A stretch of DNA of 46,578 nt from Bacteroidaceae bacterium. Lineage in GTDB: Bacteria; Bacteroidota; Bacteroidia; Bacteroidales; Bacteroidaceae. Below the pieces are notes generated by a model. The model was not told where the DNA came from. It did not search any database and saw only the letters and a list, made by a program, of their open reading frames with translations. Shown here in pieces: positions 1 to 7,762 of the stretch (position 1 is its first letter; every line of letters begins with the position of its first letter). The position numbers and the translations under genes are program-made. The stretch covers positions 1 through 46,578 of the forward strand of contig JAFNXL010000018.1 in NCBI GenBank assembly GCA_017379075.1, written 5' to 3'.

Positions 1-489
1 CCCGAAGACTATGTGGAAAGCGAGGAAGATCTTTCTGAAACCTTCGAGTTCCAGCAGATTGGCGACGGATTTGCGGCAAAGGCTGACAGCATCAACGGTT
101 TGATTGGTACATACGAAGCCATGACCGTAGCCAAGGGTGTAGTGGTATTTGACAAGAATACTGCCGCTACAGCTGAAGACAAGGTTGTGGAGAACGAAGA
201 CGGTTCATTTAGTTCTGTTACAAACCGCTCAGTAGGCCGCAATAGTGCTTATTTGAAGTTTGGTTACACTCAGGCTGATCCCGCTGGTACCTACGACTTG
301 GTAATCAAGATTGATGGTACTCCCACTATTATGGACGGCATCCAGAATGCACTGGAAAACGTGGCCAAGAGTGGTACCGTATATGACCTGAGCGGACGTC
401 AGGTGAAGAAGAACGCAACCCTGAACGACCTGAAGGGTCTGGGCCGCGGCATCTACATTCTGAATGGTGTGAAGGTTATGGTTAAGTAA
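1..489 (+). CDS. 3' end of a secreted protein gene with a Bacteroidales C-terminal tail (5' partial)
   Basis: The open frame runs from base 1, so the gene begins outside the window and only about 162 residues are visible. The apparent GTG at 13 is internal. The visible part ends in VYDLSGRQ (about residue 126 of this fragment), then GRGIYILNGVKVMVK and TAA. This tail resembles the C-terminal domains that Prevotella/Bacteroides-type surface and secreted proteins carry, similar in pattern to type IX secretion sorting tails. The preceding part is Asp/Gly-rich with beta-like segments and gives no recognisable enzyme. A strong hairpin terminator follows 25 bases after the stop. The function of the missing N-terminal part is unknown. 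Confidence 0.8.
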   Translation, partial: PEDYVESEEDLSETFEFQQIGDGFAAKADSINGLIGTYEAMTVAKGVVVFDKNTAATAEDKVVENEDGSFSSVTNRSVGRNSAYLKFGYTQADPAGTYDLVIKIDGTPTIMDGIQNALENVAKSGTVYDLSGRQVKKNATLNDLKGLGRGIYILNGVKVMVK

Positions 490-513
490 TCTGATAGTTG
501 CTTACTTTCAATA

Positions 514-545
514 GAGAAGGCTCTCCGGTAAGGAGGGCCTTCTCC
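514..545 (+). terminator. Rho-independent terminator of the first gene
   Basis: GAGAAGGC and CTCC on the left pair with GGAG and GCCTTCTC on the right around a short GGTA-type loop, with single-base bulges, followed by CTTTTG. It lies 25 bases after the stop codon at 487-489. Confidence 0.75.
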
Positions 546-591
546 TTTTGAGAGAACATAAAAAAACTTTACACAAAAAATAGCAAAAAGT

Positions 592-671
592 AACACTTAA
601 GTGTTTCTGCAAAATCACTTAAGTGTTACTTCGGAAAGACTTAAGAAAAACTCAAGAAACACTTAAGTCTT
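592..671. repeat. 22-bp-period palindrome array 1 (ACTTAAGT word)
   Basis: Four 14-bp near-palindromes start at 592, 614, 636 and 658, exactly 22 bp apart. The first, AACACTTAAGTGTT, is perfect. All four contain ACTTAAG, at 595, 617, 639 and 661. The 8-bp spacers between them (606-613, 628-635, 650-657) are unrelated to each other. The last unit runs into a T-tract (TCTTTTTTT), so it could act as a terminator. No ORF covers it. Confidence 0.9.
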
Positions 672-877
672 TTTTTGTATGTTTCCAGTAGTACTTTTTA
701 CTTTTTTATATCCAATTGAATTTGAGTAGGATACGTTTTCTTGTATTTTCTGTTACTACTTCAAAATCTCCTTTTCTTTTTTTTGACAAATGAAGCCAAT
801 GGCACGCTGATGACCGAAGAATTTTGAGCAGTGAGTTTTTGGATTAGACAGAAGAACATAAGAACATGTTTTTCGTT
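672..877. other. AT-rich noncoding stretch with no recognised feature
   Basis: This is an AT-rich stretch with long T runs between the first palindrome array and the hairpins at 878. I see no convincing gene, promoter word or repeat. The string AGAAGAACATAAGA at about 850 resembles the right edge of the ~295-bp repeat found at 38651-38942, but nothing else of that element is present. Confidence 0.5.
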
Positions 878-929
878 CCATCGGATATGCCATCCGATGG
901 TGTAGAGGTGGGGATTTGCAATCCCCGCC
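878..929. repeat. Two adjacent perfect or near-perfect hairpins
   Basis: CCATCGGAT (878-886) pairs perfectly with ATCCGATGG (892-900) across a 5-nt loop. Seven bases later GGTGGGGATT (907-916) pairs with AATCCCCGCC (920-929) across TGC, with one G-T wobble. Both lie in noncoding DNA. Such REP-like hairpins fit the palindrome-rich mosaic of this gap; their role is not evident. Confidence 0.75.
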
Positions 930-1030
930 TATGCTCTCGGATCACAGACCCTTATACCCAGAAACAGCGAATGACATCTTCGCCGTGACAAATTATAACC
1001 CAATGTACTCTCTTCGGACGCTGCACGCAG

Positions 1031-1084
1031 ACGTCCCTACTCCCTCATTGCTCATTGCTCATTACTCAATGCTCATCGCTCACT
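1031..1084 (-). repeat. Heptamer array (TGAGCNN on minus strand), six units, with GTAGGGACGT end motif
   Basis: On the top strand NCTCA recurs at 1043, 1050, 1057, 1064, 1071 and 1078, an exact 7-bp period. Its left edge is ACGTCCCTAC (1031-1040), two bases before the first unit. The same 10-mer sits at the same two-base distance from the array at 38986. Read on the minus strand it is a run of TGAGCNN ending in GTAGGGACGT. It lies downstream of dpp7 in that gene's reading direction, with no gene of its own. Confidence 0.9.
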
Positions 1085-1186
1085 GTCAAACATTTTTACC
1101 TTTTCCCTTCCAGCATACATAGGTGTCAAAATGAACAAAAATCATTTAAAACAGTTCAAAAAGGCACATAAATGAATGGCTAAAAT

Positions 1187-1288
1187 AGCCCAACTGGAAA
1201 AAAATAATTTCTCAGTTGAAAAAAAATATTTTTCCAGTTGGGAAGTTATTTTTTCGCAACTGGGCGTTTCCAACTTCCTAACTGGAAT
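1187..1288. repeat. 22-bp-period palindrome array 2 (CCAGTTGG word)
   Basis: Five 14-bp units start at 1187, 1209, 1231, 1253 and 1275. Their cores CAACTG, CAGTTG, CAGTTG, CAACTG and TAACTG start at 1191, 1213, 1235, 1257 and 1279, every one 22 bp from the next. The ideal unit is a 6-2-6 palindrome, TTTCCA-GT-TGGAAA, in which only the central dinucleotide breaks symmetry (GT or AC). The 8-bp spacers are mostly A/T. The same word and spacer style recur at 20271-20350. Confidence 0.92.
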
Positions 1289-1391
1289 TCCCAAATTCCT
1301 CCCGTTTGTAAAAAGTTTTTTATCCAATGGAAGGAACAAGGCGTGGCGGGCGTTGTAGGCCGTGGGAGAGTGGTTGCCTTGGATCATAAAG

Positions 1392-1575
1392 ATGTCTGGA
1401 AGACGTGGTTTTGGGGCCTCGGGTGTTTAATGGGTATAAAAGAATGGCGTCTGGAGGACGCGAATCGGTGGTGTGGGGTTGCCGTTCCTCGTCTTCCAGA
1501 CGCCAGTTTGTGTTCTTGTCATATTTCCACGGGCTTGAAAGCCCGCGGCTATTCATTTTCCCGTCTTCCAGACGG
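1392..1575. repeat. Cluster of GTCTTCCAGAC-type palindromes plus a GGGCTTGAAAGCCC hairpin
   Basis: Related palindromes occur at 1394-1404 (GTCTGGAAGAC), 1447-1461 (GCGTCTGGAGGACGC), 1490-1502 (CGTCTTCCAGACG) and 1561-1575 (CCGTCTTCCAGACGG). Between the last two, 1531-1544 is GGGCTTGAAAGCCC, extended outward by C/G pairs with one mismatch. Their spacing is irregular. A few ORFs cross this region, but none has a family signature and repeats dictate their sequence. Two further heptamer units (GCTCA at 1582 and 1589) follow. Confidence 0.75.
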
Positions 1576-1636
1576 CTTTTCGCTCACGGCTCATCATAAC
1601 GACAGCGAGCCTTTGCTTGTACCTGTCCTCGGTGAG

Positions 1637-1657
1637 ATCCTGAAACGAGTTCAGGAT
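1637..1657. repeat. Minimal core hairpin of the invertible ~295-bp repeat
   Basis: ATCCTGAA (1637-1644) pairs perfectly with TTCAGGAT (1650-1657) around ACGAG. With its flanks (GGTGAG on the left, GAC on the right), its reverse complement matches the outer edges of the 90-bp invertible blocks at 26937-27026 and 38715-38804. It looks like the same site without the ~73-bp interior. Confidence 0.75.
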
Positions 1658-1680
1658 GACGATTGGAGGATTCGATCATC

Positions 1681-1729
1681 GCTCACCGCTCATTGCTCAT
1701 TGCTCATCGCTCACAACTCACAGCTCAAA
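1681..1729 (-). repeat. Heptamer array (TGAGCNN), seven units, starting on the dpp7 stop codon
   Basis: On the top strand GCTCA/ACTCA recurs at 1681, 1688, 1695, 1702, 1709, 1716 and 1723. Read along the minus strand, the first TGAGC contains the TGA stop codon of the DPP7 gene (1725-1727), and the array continues directly into the 3' untranslated region. Confidence 0.93.
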
Positions 1730-3872
1730 GTCCCATTTCGCGGATAAGGTGGGGTGCGTGTCCCCATTTCTCTATGAGGAACAGAACAAAGCGGATATCC
1801 ACGCCGATGCAGCGCTGAAGGTCGCTGTTGAAACTGATGTCGCCACTCATAGCCTCCCAGTTGCCGTCGAAGGCCAGTCCGATGAGTTCGCCGCGTCCGT
1901 TGAACATGGGGCTGCCGGAGTTTCCGCCGGTGATATCGTTGTTGCTGATGAAGCAGAGCTGCATCTCTCCGGTATGCTTGTCGGCATATCGTCCCCATTC
2001 GCCCTTTTGCATCAGGGCCACGATGTCGTCTTCCAACTTGTAGTCCTCAATTTCCTTCTGCTTGGCGGCCTTGTCCAGCAGGCTCTGTGCGTTGGTGAAG
2101 TAGTCGAACTTCTTGCCACCCGCAGTGTAGTCCTGGATGAAACCGTAGCTCAGGCGCATGGTGAAATTGGCGTCGCTGTAGTGCGGGTTTTCCTGATCCA
2201 TCTCCAACAGTGCCTGTGTGAGCAGGTGTTCGTTAAAGGTGATGATGCGTCCCTCCTCGCGCATGCTCTGCTGTATCTGCATGAGCTTGTTGGGGATAAT
2301 CTTGCACAGTTTGAAGGCGGGGTCTGTTTCGCGTAGGCTGCTGTCTGCCAGCAGACGGTCCAGGCAAGAGGCGTCCTTACAGATGGTCTTCTCGAAGAGG
2401 TGGCGTGTGTAGGCCTTGCAGTCGCCGCCGAATTCTTTGTCTATGATGTCGTAGCACTCGGGCAGGAACTTGGCCGCAACCTGTTGGCGGTAGTTCTCCA
2501 GCAGCACACCCATGGTTTCCTGGTCCAAGCGTGCGTCATAGTCTTTAAAGAATCGCTGTACTGCCTCGCGGGTGGATTCAATCTGGTCCTTTCCGGCATC
2601 CTGTGATATGCGGCTCAGCATGCTGGCTATGCGGTAGATCTCTATGCCGCGCATGAAGGTCTCGTTGTAATAACCGCTGGCATGTACAGCCTCGCGGCGG
2701 TTGGCATAAGCCTGTTCCAGTTGTGTGAACATCTCACCGAAGCGGCGTGTCAGTTCCTTGTCGCCCTTGAACCACTGTGCCAAACGTTTTTCCAATGCCT
2801 GCTTCTGGCCGATGACGTTGAGGTCGGCAATGGCCTTGTTCATGCCGATGGAGTTTTTCCAGTAGTTGCTGCTGCTGGCGTATTTGCTGGCATACTTGAT
2901 TCCGGTGGCTCGGTCTGCGTCCATCCATTTCTTCCAGACTTCTTGTTTCTTTCCACGTACTTGTATGGTGGATACGTTGCGGTCGTTTACGCGTTCGCTG
3001 ATTCCCCACGAGCTGAGGTAGCGGCTGGTGCTGCCGGGATAGCCCACGGTCATGCAGTAGTCGCCGGGACGGTATCCGTCAATGCTCACTTTGGCATATC
3101 GCTTGGGCTTCAAGGGCACGTTGTCCTTGCTGTATTCTGCGGGCTCGCCGTTCTTGTCAGCATAGATGCGGAACATGCTGAAGTCGCAGGTTTGGCGGGG
3201 CCACATCCAGTTGTCCGTGTCGCCGCCGAACTTACCCAGCGTCTGTGTGGCGGTGAAGACCAGACGCACGTCGCGGTAGGTCTTATACTTCGATACATAG
3301 AACGCATTGCCGCCGTAGTAGCTTCTTACCATGCAGTCCATGCCTGGGTTGGCGCGGCTGTATTCGCGTTCTACTGCACTGCAGATTGAGTCGGTCTTGG
3401 TGTTGTTGATTTCCCTTGCGGGGATGGTGGGGTTGGCGCGGTAGATGCTGTCCAGGGCGGTCATGATGCGCGAGGTACATTCCTCGGTGCTTTGCAGGAA
3501 ACGCACGAACAGTCCCTCGGCAGGGCGTTCCTCTTCCAAATTCTTGGCCACGAATCCGTTGGCCAGGATATCGTCCTCGGGGGTAGAAAGTGCCTGGATG
3601 GCACCGAAACCGCAGTGGTGGTTGGTGAACACCAGTCCGTTGGGGCTGACCACAACGCCGGAGCAGAAATCACCGAAGTCAACCACGGCATCTTTCAGGC
3701 TCACGCCGTCGGGGTTGTACAGTTCTGAGGGTGTCAGGGTCAGACCCAGTTCTTTCATGATGTCTGCCGTCTTTTGGTCTATACGGTTCAGCATCCACAT
3801 GCCTTCGTCGGCGTGCAGATGCAAGCTGCCAGCCGCCAGTAGGGCGACGGCAAGGAGTTTCTTTATTTGCAT
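1725..3872 (-). CDS. dpp7: S46 family dipeptidyl-peptidase, DPP7 type
   Basis: Secreted serine exopeptidase of 715 residues that removes dipeptides from peptide N-termini in the periplasm or at the cell surface, supplying dipeptides to these asaccharolytic or peptide-using bacteria. Start chosen at 3872 because MQIKKLLAVALLAAGSLHLHA is a clean signal peptide; an upstream in-frame extension lacks that. The catalytic His lies in TNHHCG (His85/86) and the nucleophile in GNSGSP (Ser652). Eighteen residues after Ser652 is Gly670. In this family, Gly at that position marks DPP7 (hydrophobic preference) and Arg marks DPP11 (acidic preference); this is family knowledge, and activity was not shown here. 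Length matches known S46 enzymes (about 710-720). It lies 28 bp after the helicase gene with no promoter word between, so the two may be cotranscribed. The stop codon lies inside a heptamer array. Confidence 0.85.
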   Translation of the reverse strand: MQIKKLLAVALLAAGSLHLHADEGMWMLNRIDQKTADIMKELGLTLTPSELYNPDGVSLKDAVVDFGDFCSGVVVSPNGLVFTNHHCGFGAIQALSTPEDDILANGFVAKNLEEERPAEGLFVRFLQSTEECTSRIMTALDSIYRANPTIPAREINNTKTDSICSAVEREYSRANPGMDCMVRSYYGGNAFYVSKYKTYRDVRLVFTATQTLGKFGGDTDNWMWPRQTCDFSMFRIYADKNGEPAEYSKDNVPLKPKRYAKVSIDGYRPGDYCMTVGYPGSTSRYLSSWGISERVNDRNVSTIQVRGKKQEVWKKWMDADRATGIKYASKYASSSNYWKNSIGMNKAIADLNVIGQKQALEKRLAQWFKGDKELTRRFGEMFTQLEQAYANRREAVHASGYYNETFMRGIEIYRIASMLSRISQDAGKDQIESTREAVQRFFKDYDARLDQETMGVLLENYRQQVAAKFLPECYDIIDKEFGGDCKAYTRHLFEKTICKDASCLDRLLADSSLRETDPAFKLCKIIPNKLMQIQQSMREEGRIITFNEHLLTQALLEMDQENPHYSDANFTMRLSYGFIQDYTAGGKKFDYFTNAQSLLDKAAKQKEIEDYKLEDDIVALMQKGEWGRYADKHTGEMQLCFISNNDITGGNSGSPMFNGRGELIGLAFDGNWEAMSGDISFNSDLQRCIGVDIRFVLFLIEKWGHAPHLIREMGL

Positions 3873-3900
3873 AAGATGTAGTGTGTTGTTTTTATTGGGT

Positions 3901-5793
3901 TTATTTCTTCTTGGGTTTTCTTCTTGCCCATCCTTCCTCATCGCCGCCCTTGTTTTTCTTCATGTCCGGGTTGAGGAACGCCAGCCAGTCTTCCTTGGCG
4001 TATTTTTTCCCGCGCGGACTGGTGTATCCTCTTTCCTCGCGACTGGGCTTCTTCTTGGAGGATTTTTCCTGTGCGGGTTTCTCGGCTCTGTCCTTCTTGC
4101 GTGCCTTGGGGGCTGAGGGGGCGTTGCCCTTCTCGCCGCGGTCGGCATAGTCGGCCACCACGCTGCGTCCCTTCACAGTTACGCCGTGCTTCAGACCCTT
4201 GACTACGCGGTCGGCATCCGCTTCGGCCACTTCCACAAAGGAGAAGTTCTTCATCAAGTCTATGCGGCCAATCTCCACCTTGTTGCCCTTCACGTTGTTG
4301 TTGATGAGGCCAATGATCTCACGGGCGAACTGTCCGTCAATCTTACCCACGTTGAGGAACAACCTTACATATCCTTCTTCTGCGGTGCGGTCTCCGCGTT
4401 TGCGTCCGCCCTCGGCCTTTCCTCCCTTCTTGCCGTCTTTTCCCTTTGCCTGGGTCACGTTCTCTATTTCGGGTGCGTTGGCATAGTATTGCAGGAAGCG
4501 TCCGAACTCGCGGCTCAGCACGCGCTTGATGAGATCTTCCTTGTCCAGCCATTCCCACCGTTTTGCCACTTCGGGCAGGAAGGGAGCGATTTCTTCCTCG
4601 TCGATCTCCACGCGTTCAATCTCGTCAATGACATGATAGAGTTGCTTGGCGCAGATGTCTTTGGGCTCGGGCAGGACACCTTTGACAAACTCTTTCTGAA
4701 TGATGCGCTCCACCTGCTTTATCTTGTTCTTCTCCTTTACGTGCACAATGCAGATGCTGGTTCCCTTTTTTCCGGCGCGTCCTGTACGTCCACTGCGGTG
4801 GGTATAGCTTTCCGTGTCGTCGGGCATGCCATAGTTGATGACGTGGGTCAGGTCGTTCACGTCCAGTCCGCGTGCCGCCACATCGGTGGCAATGAGCAGT
4901 TGGGTGCGGTGTTTGCGGAACTTCTGCATGGTGAGGTCGCGCTGTTGCTGGCTTAGTTCGCCATGCAAGGCATCGGCGTTGTATCCGTCGCGTATCAGAT
5001 TGTCCGCCACCTCCTGTGTCTCCATTCGGGTGCGGCAGAAGATGATGGCGTAGATGCGGGGATAGAAGTCCACAATTCGCTTCAAGGCCAGGTATTTGTC
5101 TTTGGCGTGAACCATATAATAGATGTGGTTTACGCTTTCGGCTCCTTCATTTCTGCTTCCCACTTGGATGGTGTGCGGGCTGTGCAGGTAGTTTTTGGCA
5201 ATGCGTTCGATTTCCTTGCTCATGGTGGCGCTGAAAAGCAATGTGCTGCGCTCCTGGGGAACGCCCTCAAGGATTGCGTCCAGATCCTCCTGGAATCCCA
5301 TGCTGAGCATTTCGTCCGCCTCGTCCAAGACCACATGGCTGATGTTGGAAAGCTGTGCCACGCCACGTTTCATTAGGTCGAGCAGTCGGCCCGGTGTGGC
5401 TACAATGATGTCCACTCCTGCCTTCAAAGCACGAATCTGTGGCTCAATGTTGGCACCGCCATAGACCGCCAGAATGCGCAGCGAGGGCATGTGCTTGGAG
5501 AAACCTTCGAGGTCATCGGCAATCTGCAGGCAAAGCTCACGGGTAGGACTGAGAATAAGCGCCTTTGGTCCGCGGGCTTCCACCGAGCGCAGCTTTTCCA
5601 GTACGGGAAGTCCGTATGCTGCGGTCTTTCCGGTTCCGGTCTGTGCCAATGCAATCAAATCAACGTTGGGGGTGTCTTGGGATAGTAACCAGGGAATCAC
5701 CTCTTCCTGAACAGGCATGGGGTGTTCGTACCCCTGCTCTTCAATGGCTTGCAACAATTCTTCGCACAAGCCTAATTCTGCAAAAGTCTTCAT
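3901..5793 (-). CDS. deaD: DEAD-box ATP-dependent RNA helicase (DeaD/CsdA-like)
   Basis: Cytoplasmic RNA helicase of 630 residues, likely acting in ribosome assembly and mRNA turnover. Motifs appear in order: Q motif around MPVQEE (26-31), motif I AQTGTGKT (50-57), Ia PTREL, Ib TPGR, motif II DEAD (157-160), SAT, IV FCRTR, V TDVAARGLD and VI HRSGRTGR. After the core comes a DbpA-type RNA-binding domain (from GYVRLFLNVGKIDG) and a long Lys/Arg/Pro-rich basic tail. Start at 5793 (MKTFAELG) fits the family; the longer frame would start upstream of the promoter. A -7 word TACCTTTG at 5802-5809 leaves only about a ten-base leader. It is divergent from the patatin operon. Confidence 0.92.
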   Translation of the reverse strand: MKTFAELGLCEELLQAIEEQGYEHPMPVQEEVIPWLLSQDTPNVDLIALAQTGTGKTAAYGLPVLEKLRSVEARGPKALILSPTRELCLQIADDLEGFSKHMPSLRILAVYGGANIEPQIRALKAGVDIIVATPGRLLDLMKRGVAQLSNISHVVLDEADEMLSMGFQEDLDAILEGVPQERSTLLFSATMSKEIERIAKNYLHSPHTIQVGSRNEGAESVNHIYYMVHAKDKYLALKRIVDFYPRIYAIIFCRTRMETQEVADNLIRDGYNADALHGELSQQQRDLTMQKFRKHRTQLLIATDVAARGLDVNDLTHVINYGMPDDTESYTHRSGRTGRAGKKGTSICIVHVKEKNKIKQVERIIQKEFVKGVLPEPKDICAKQLYHVIDEIERVEIDEEEIAPFLPEVAKRWEWLDKEDLIKRVLSREFGRFLQYYANAPEIENVTQAKGKDGKKGGKAEGGRKRGDRTAEEGYVRLFLNVGKIDGQFAREIIGLINNNVKGNKVEIGRIDLMKNFSFVEVAEADADRVVKGLKHGVTVKGRSVVADYADRGEKGNAPSAPKARKKDRAEKPAQEKSSKKKPSREERGYTSPRGKKYAKEDWLAFLNPDMKKNKGGDEEGWARRKPKKK

Positions 5794-5801
5794 ATTGGGT
5801 G

Positions 5802-5809
5802 CAAAGGTA
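5802..5809 (-). promoter_or_regulatory. Bacteroidetes -7 promoter word for the helicase
   Basis: The minus strand reads TACCTTTG, matching TAnnTTTG, directly upstream of the chosen start at 5793. No clear -33 element was identified. Confidence 0.65.
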
Positions 5810-5853
5810 GTTATTTTTTCGCATTTCTCCCTGATTCTTAACTGAAAAAAGCC

Positions 5854-5861
5854 TATCTTTG
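5854..5861 (+). promoter_or_regulatory. Bacteroidetes -7 promoter word for the patatin/PfkB operon
   Basis: TATCTTTG (consensus TAnnTTTG) ends 20 bases before ATG 5881. An earlier in-frame ATG at 5863 sits at or before the expected transcription start, which argues for the start at 5881. Confidence 0.65.
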
Positions 5862-5880
5862 CATGCAAAATAAAAAAGAT

Positions 5881-6750
5881 ATGACGAAGAACGGACTGAT
5901 TTTGGAGGGCGGCGGTATGCGTGCGTTGTTTACGGCGGGAATACTGGACGTTATGATGGAAGAAGACATAACGTTTGACGGAATGGTGGGCGTGTCTGCT
6001 GGAGCCACTTTCGGCTGCAATTTCAAGTCGCGCCAGCCGGGGCGTTCCTTGCGCTACAATCTGCGCTTCATCGGCGACTCCCGTTACATGGGATGGCGCA
6101 CTTTGTTAAAGGACGGAAATCTGGTGAGCGCGGAATTCAGTTACCACATCATGCCCACCCAGTTGGATGTGTTTGATGCAGAAACGTTTGCGGCGAACCC
6201 AATGGAGTTCTATATCGTCTGTACCGATGTGTTTACGGGAAAACCCGTGTACAAACTTTTAGACAAGGCCGATTACAATGGAATGGAATGGCTTAGAGCG
6301 TCTGCTTCGATGCCCATTGTCTCCACACCGGTTCAGGTGGACGGTCGGACATTGTTGGATGGCGGAATCGCTGACTCCATCCCTTTACGCTTCTTGCAAG
6401 AAAAGGGTTACGGACGTAACATCGTCATCCTTACACAGCCCAAGGGCTTCAAGAAAAAGCGCACCAAACTGATGCCGGCGTTCCACCTTTTTACCCGCCG
6501 TTATCCGGCCATTGTGCGTGCCATGTCTCGTCGGCATATCATGTATAACGAGCAGTTGGATTATCTTGAACAGCAGGAGCGCGAGGGGAATATCCTGCTT
6601 ATTTATCCGCCCGAACCTTTGCCCATTGGCCGTACGGAACAGAACGAGAAGAAAATGAGGCGTATCTATGCCTTGGGACGCGAAATGGGTGTCAGACGTC
6701 TGGAGGAGATAAAGGCTTTCTTGGCGGAAGCAAAAAACGAGAACAAATGA
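5881..6750 (+). CDS. Patatin-like phospholipase
   Basis: Predicted cytoplasmic lipid acyl hydrolase of 289 residues with a Ser-Asp dyad. The oxyanion loop GGGMRA (EGGGMRALFTAG, about residues 9-20) precedes the nucleophile elbow GVSAG (about residue 41), and the catalytic Asp lies in LLDGGIADSIP (about residue 160). There is no signal peptide or membrane segment. It matches the short bacterial patatins (RssA/YjjU-like) in length. Start at 5881 was chosen over 5863 because of the -7 word at 5854. Its stop overlaps the start of the PfkB kinase by four bases, so the two form an operon. Substrate unknown. Confidence 0.88.
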   Translation: MTKNGLILEGGGMRALFTAGILDVMMEEDITFDGMVGVSAGATFGCNFKSRQPGRSLRYNLRFIGDSRYMGWRTLLKDGNLVSAEFSYHIMPTQLDVFDAETFAANPMEFYIVCTDVFTGKPVYKLLDKADYNGMEWLRASASMPIVSTPVQVDGRTLLDGGIADSIPLRFLQEKGYGRNIVILTQPKGFKKKRTKLMPAFHLFTRRYPAIVRAMSRRHIMYNEQLDYLEQQEREGNILLIYPPEPLPIGRTEQNEKKMRRIYALGREMGVRRLEEIKAFLAEAKNENK

Positions 6751-7676
6751 AAAAGGACTCAAATATGCGCAAAGTCATTGGGATGGGGGAGACCATCCTT
6801 GACATTCTTTTCAAGAACCGGCAGCCCGTTGCGGCCGTGCCCGGAGGTAGCAGTTTTAATGCCATCATCAGCACGGGAAGAGTGGGCGTACCCTGCCATT
6901 TCATCGGCAGTACTGGAGCCGACGAGGTGGGGCAGATGATTGTGGATTTCATGCATGCCAACGGTGTCAGCACGCAGTACTTCGAGCAGACGGAGGAAAA
7001 GAGTGCCGTCAGCCTGGCGTTCCTTGATGAGGCTGGCGATGCCCATTATTCTTTCTACAAGCCCTCGGTCAAGTGCCCTGGCGAAAAGAGCCATCCCGCA
7101 TTCGCTCCGGACGATGTGTTGCTCTTTGGCTCTTATTATGCCTGCTGTCAGCCCATGCACCCTTTTGTGGAAGCGGTGATGGATGAGGCGGTGCGGTCAG
7201 GAGCCATCCTTTATTATGATTTGAATTTCCGTCGTGGTCATGCCCATGAACTGCCAGTCCTGCTGCCCGTCATTGAGCAGAATATGAAGCAGAGTACCAT
7301 TGTGCGCGGCAGTGCCGATGATTTTGAGGTGATGTATGGAATGCGCAATGCAGAGGAAATCTACAGAAACCATGTATCGCAGCATTGCCAGCTGTTCATT
7401 TGTACCTCTGGCGCAGAGGATATAACAGTATGTACTCCCGGCGGTATCTACAAATATCCGGTAACGCCCATTCATGACGTGGTAAGTACGGTGGGAGCCG
7501 GTGACAATTTCAATGCCGGAATGGCCTGTGCAATGATATGGCAGGGTGTTTTGCGCGAGCAGTTACCCGCGCTTGAAAAGGACGGATGGCTGCGTCTGCT
7601 GGAAACTGCCACAGCCTTTTCTGCCGCTGCCTGCCGTAGTACGGAAAATTATGTCCCGACGGATTTCAGATTGTAA
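6747..7676 (+). CDS. PfkB-family carbohydrate kinase
   Basis: Ribokinase-fold sugar kinase of 309 residues. The N-terminal glycine motif is in VIGMGETILDILF, followed by PGGSSFNA, which contacts the sugar. The C-terminal signature is STVGAGDNFNAGMA with the catalytic Asp of GAGD. The exact sugar (fructose, ribose, other) cannot be told. ATG overlaps the patatin stop (ATGA); an alternative start at 6765 (MRKVIGMG) removes a short charged leader and is equally plausible. No terminator is visible before the next promoter at 7737. Confidence 0.87.
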   Translation: MKKDSNMRKVIGMGETILDILFKNRQPVAAVPGGSSFNAIISTGRVGVPCHFIGSTGADEVGQMIVDFMHANGVSTQYFEQTEEKSAVSLAFLDEAGDAHYSFYKPSVKCPGEKSHPAFAPDDVLLFGSYYACCQPMHPFVEAVMDEAVRSGAILYYDLNFRRGHAHELPVLLPVIEQNMKQSTIVRGSADDFEVMYGMRNAEEIYRNHVSQHCQLFICTSGAEDITVCTPGGIYKYPVTPIHDVVSTVGAGDNFNAGMACAMIWQGVLREQLPALEKDGWLRLLETATAFSAAACRSTENYVPTDFRL

Positions 7677-7736
7677 CGTCAGCAGACAAAACAGCAAAAA
7701 AGCTTGGGCTGCACAAGAATGTTGGATAAAAAATAG

Positions 7737-7744
7737 TATCTTTG
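7737..7744 (+). promoter_or_regulatory. Bacteroidetes -7 promoter word for the Rid-ccsBA-dacB unit
   Basis: TATCTTTG ends 18 bases before ATG 7763. The in-frame TTG overlapping this word cannot be the start. Confidence 0.65.
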
Positions 7745-7762
7745 CAGCCAAATGACAAAAAA

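Noticed and set aside
592-1288. CRISPR array reading of the regularly spaced repeats
   Set aside because: Units are 14-bp palindromes with 8-bp spacers, far shorter than CRISPR repeats and spacers; there are no cas genes and words differ between loci.
1176-1747. Small ORFs in the first noncoding gap as genes
   Set aside because: Their sequences are set by repeats and palindromes, they have no family signature, promoter or upstream site, and they overlap arrays on both strands.
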